Source of the DNA: an uncultured Treponema sp.
GTDB lineage: Bacteria; Spirochaetota; Spirochaetia; Treponematales; Treponemataceae
Direction of reading: 5' to 3'
Length of the DNA stretch: 44,423 bases
Assembly (NCBI GenBank): GCA_937923945.1
Contig: CALDWC010000032.1
Location: 1 to 44,423, forward strand
Each line of letters begins with the position of its first letter. Positions within the stretch are counted from its first letter, which is position 1. Under the pieces are notes generated by a model that saw only the letters and a list, made by a program, of their open reading frames with translations, did not search any database and was not told where the DNA came from. The position numbers and the translations under genes are program-made. Positions 43,501 through 44,423 of this stretch are shown here, one piece after another.

Positions 43501-43980
43501 CTATACATAACAATGCCAACCCTTTTGTTTAATACCGTCAACCCAGTTCTGTGCCGCTTTTTTTGCACCGGTTAAATCATGATCTTCGTAATGTCCGCAT
43601 TCAACTTCAGTGACAGCGGGGACTTCACCTTGCCAGTCAGCAACTTTTGTAAGCACGTTCAGCAAATGTTGGGCAACAACAGCTTCTTCATAATCGCCAA
43701 ACAATGTCAAGTAGAAGCCGGTGCGACATCCCATCGGCGAAAAATCAATGACATCGGAAATTTCATCCCGCAGGTATTCCGCAATTAAATGTTCAAGCGT
43801 ATGAATAGTACCGGTCGTTAAAAACTCTTTATTCGGCTGGGTAAAACGTATATCGAACTTTGAAACAACATCACCATGTTTACCGATTTTTTTACTCACC
43901 AACCGCACAAACGGAGCTGTTACTTTTGTATGATCCAAATTAAAACTATCAACATTATACTTTTTTTTATTTGCTTCCAT
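43501..43980 (-). CDS. luxS: S-ribosylhomocysteine lyase (LuxS)
   Basis: LuxS cleaves S-ribosylhomocysteine to homocysteine and DPD, the precursor of autoinducer-2, as part of the activated methyl cycle. The 159-residue protein has the metal motif HTLEH (60-64), the catalytic cysteine C85 in SPMGCRTGFY and the third metal ligand C128 in ECGHYEDHDL. The length is usual. There is no Shine-Dalgarno; a promoter lies 8 nt from the ATG. It is upstream of the c-di-GMP operon on the same strand with an 81-nt gap, and its promoter lies next to the distal end of a CRISPR array. Whether AI-2 is used as a signal is unknown. Confidence 0.97.
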   Translation of the reverse strand: MEANKKKYNVDSFNLDHTKVTAPFVRLVSKKIGKHGDVVSKFDIRFTQPNKEFLTTGTIHTLEHLIAEYLRDEISDVIDFSPMGCRTGFYLTLFGDYEEAVVAQHLLNVLTKVADWQGEVPAVTEVECGHYEDHDLTGAKKAAQNWVDGIKQKGWHCYV

Positions 43981-43988
43981 GATTTTAT

Positions 43989-44016
43989 ATTTTAATAAGT
44001 TTTAATTTTTTATCAA
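43989..44016 (-). promoter_or_regulatory. luxS promoter, predicted leaderless
   Basis: TTGATA (44016-44011), a 16-nt spacer and TAAAAT (43994-43989) end 8 nt before the luxS ATG at 43980. The upstream sequence is A/T-rich and without a Shine-Dalgarno. Confidence 0.5.
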
Positions 44017-44099
44017 GATGGTTTTATGAAAAAATATTGCAACGCACTCGATGACACAAGTTTCGAACATTTTCCAGCCAATCCAACATCAGCGACAAA

Positions 44100-44423
44100 G
44101 TTTTGTATCCATCTAAAATTACATAACTCTCAAACTGCCGTGTTTATAATGCCTTGACTGGTTATGTTTTGTATCCATCTAAAATTACACAACTCTCAAA
44201 CTAGGTTTGCAAGTATAACCTCAATGTCTTTGTTTTGTATCCATCTAAAATTACACAACTCTCAAACAGATAATTGTTCGAAAAAGGCTACCGGATCGTT
44301 TTGTATCCATCTAAAATTACACAACTCTCAAACAAACTCGTAACAAATACAGGAATAATTGGAATTTTGTATCCATCTAAAATTACACAACTCTCAAACT
44401 CATATCCATCACATCCATCTCAG
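44100..44423 (-). CRISPR. Distal end of a type II CRISPR array (5 repeats visible)
   Basis: Five 36-nt repeats (44100-44135, 44166-44201, 44232-44267, 44298-44333, 44364-44399) are separated by four spacers of exactly 30 nt; a fifth spacer is cut by the window edge. Repeats begin GTTTTGTATCCATC and end ACAACTCTCAAAC on the plus strand. The leftmost has one change (C to T in ACACAAC) and the fifth starts with A instead of G. Repeat and spacer lengths fit type II, and the reverse complement resembles the T. denticola Cas9 repeat as I remember it, which sets the minus strand as crRNA strand. The degenerate repeat on the left marks the leader-distal end, so leader, cas9 and adaptation genes should lie to the right of the window. 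Confidence 0.97.

Overview
The window looks like a chromosomal segment of a spirochaete of the genus Treponema. The strongest marker is a protein closely resembling cytoplasmic filament protein A (CfpA), followed on the same strand by an uncharacterised gene and a pyruvate phosphate dikinase. I recall this order from T. pallidum (TP0748-TP0746). The CRISPR repeat at the right edge also resembles, from memory, the type II repeat of T. denticola. The species cannot be named from the sequence alone.

Layout, left to right. Positions 1-6136 (minus strand) carry lgt-secA, pepT and a decayed chemotaxis-receptor fragment, interspersed with a family of palindromic intergenic repeats. Positions 6137-19756 (minus strand) carry a divergent NAD+-dependent DNA ligase, ppdK, an HPr-fold protein, cfpA, the clpX-clpP-tig proteostasis cluster, a tRNA-Leu/tRNA-Gly pair and malQ. 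Positions 19871-23452 (plus strand) carry a PilZ c-di-GMP receptor, an outer-membrane beta-barrel protein and a cystine-type symporter. Positions 23514-26477 (minus strand) carry glpQ and a complete methyl-accepting chemotaxis protein. Positions 26626-29912 (plus strand) hold an FMN-riboswitch-controlled ribD-ribE-ribBA operon without ribH. Positions 30047-33138 (plus strand) hold a zinc-dependent secondary alcohol dehydrogenase, the relic 3' end of an unknown gene, a COG0523 (G3E) GTPase and a YmdB-type phosphodiesterase. Positions 33154-43419 (minus strand) hold a tightly coupled three-gene c-di-GMP operon. luxS and the leader-distal end of a CRISPR array close the window.

Three themes stand out. 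First, the c-di-GMP operon encodes a 1759-residue pseudokinase/STAND-ATPase/GAF/GGDEF-like protein, a GGDEF-EAL protein whose GGDEF is decayed and whose EAL is intact, and a GGDEF-EAL protein of the same layout whose GGDEF is intact and whose EAL is decayed. This is a reciprocal split of synthesis and degradation, and a candidate PilZ effector lies elsewhere in the window. Second, at least seven genes without a Shine-Dalgarno sequence (secA, pepT, malQ, the PilZ gene, ymdB-like, the 1759-residue gene and luxS) have a -10-like hexamer 6-8 nt before the start codon, which points to leaderless transcripts; genes with a good Shine-Dalgarno have their promoters further away. Third, the gene between cfpA and ppdK ends in an HPr-like domain, and its neighbour ppdK encodes a relative of PTS enzyme I.

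No transposase, integrase or phage gene was seen. All functional assignments come from reading the translated sequences and remembered family motifs; no database search was run.
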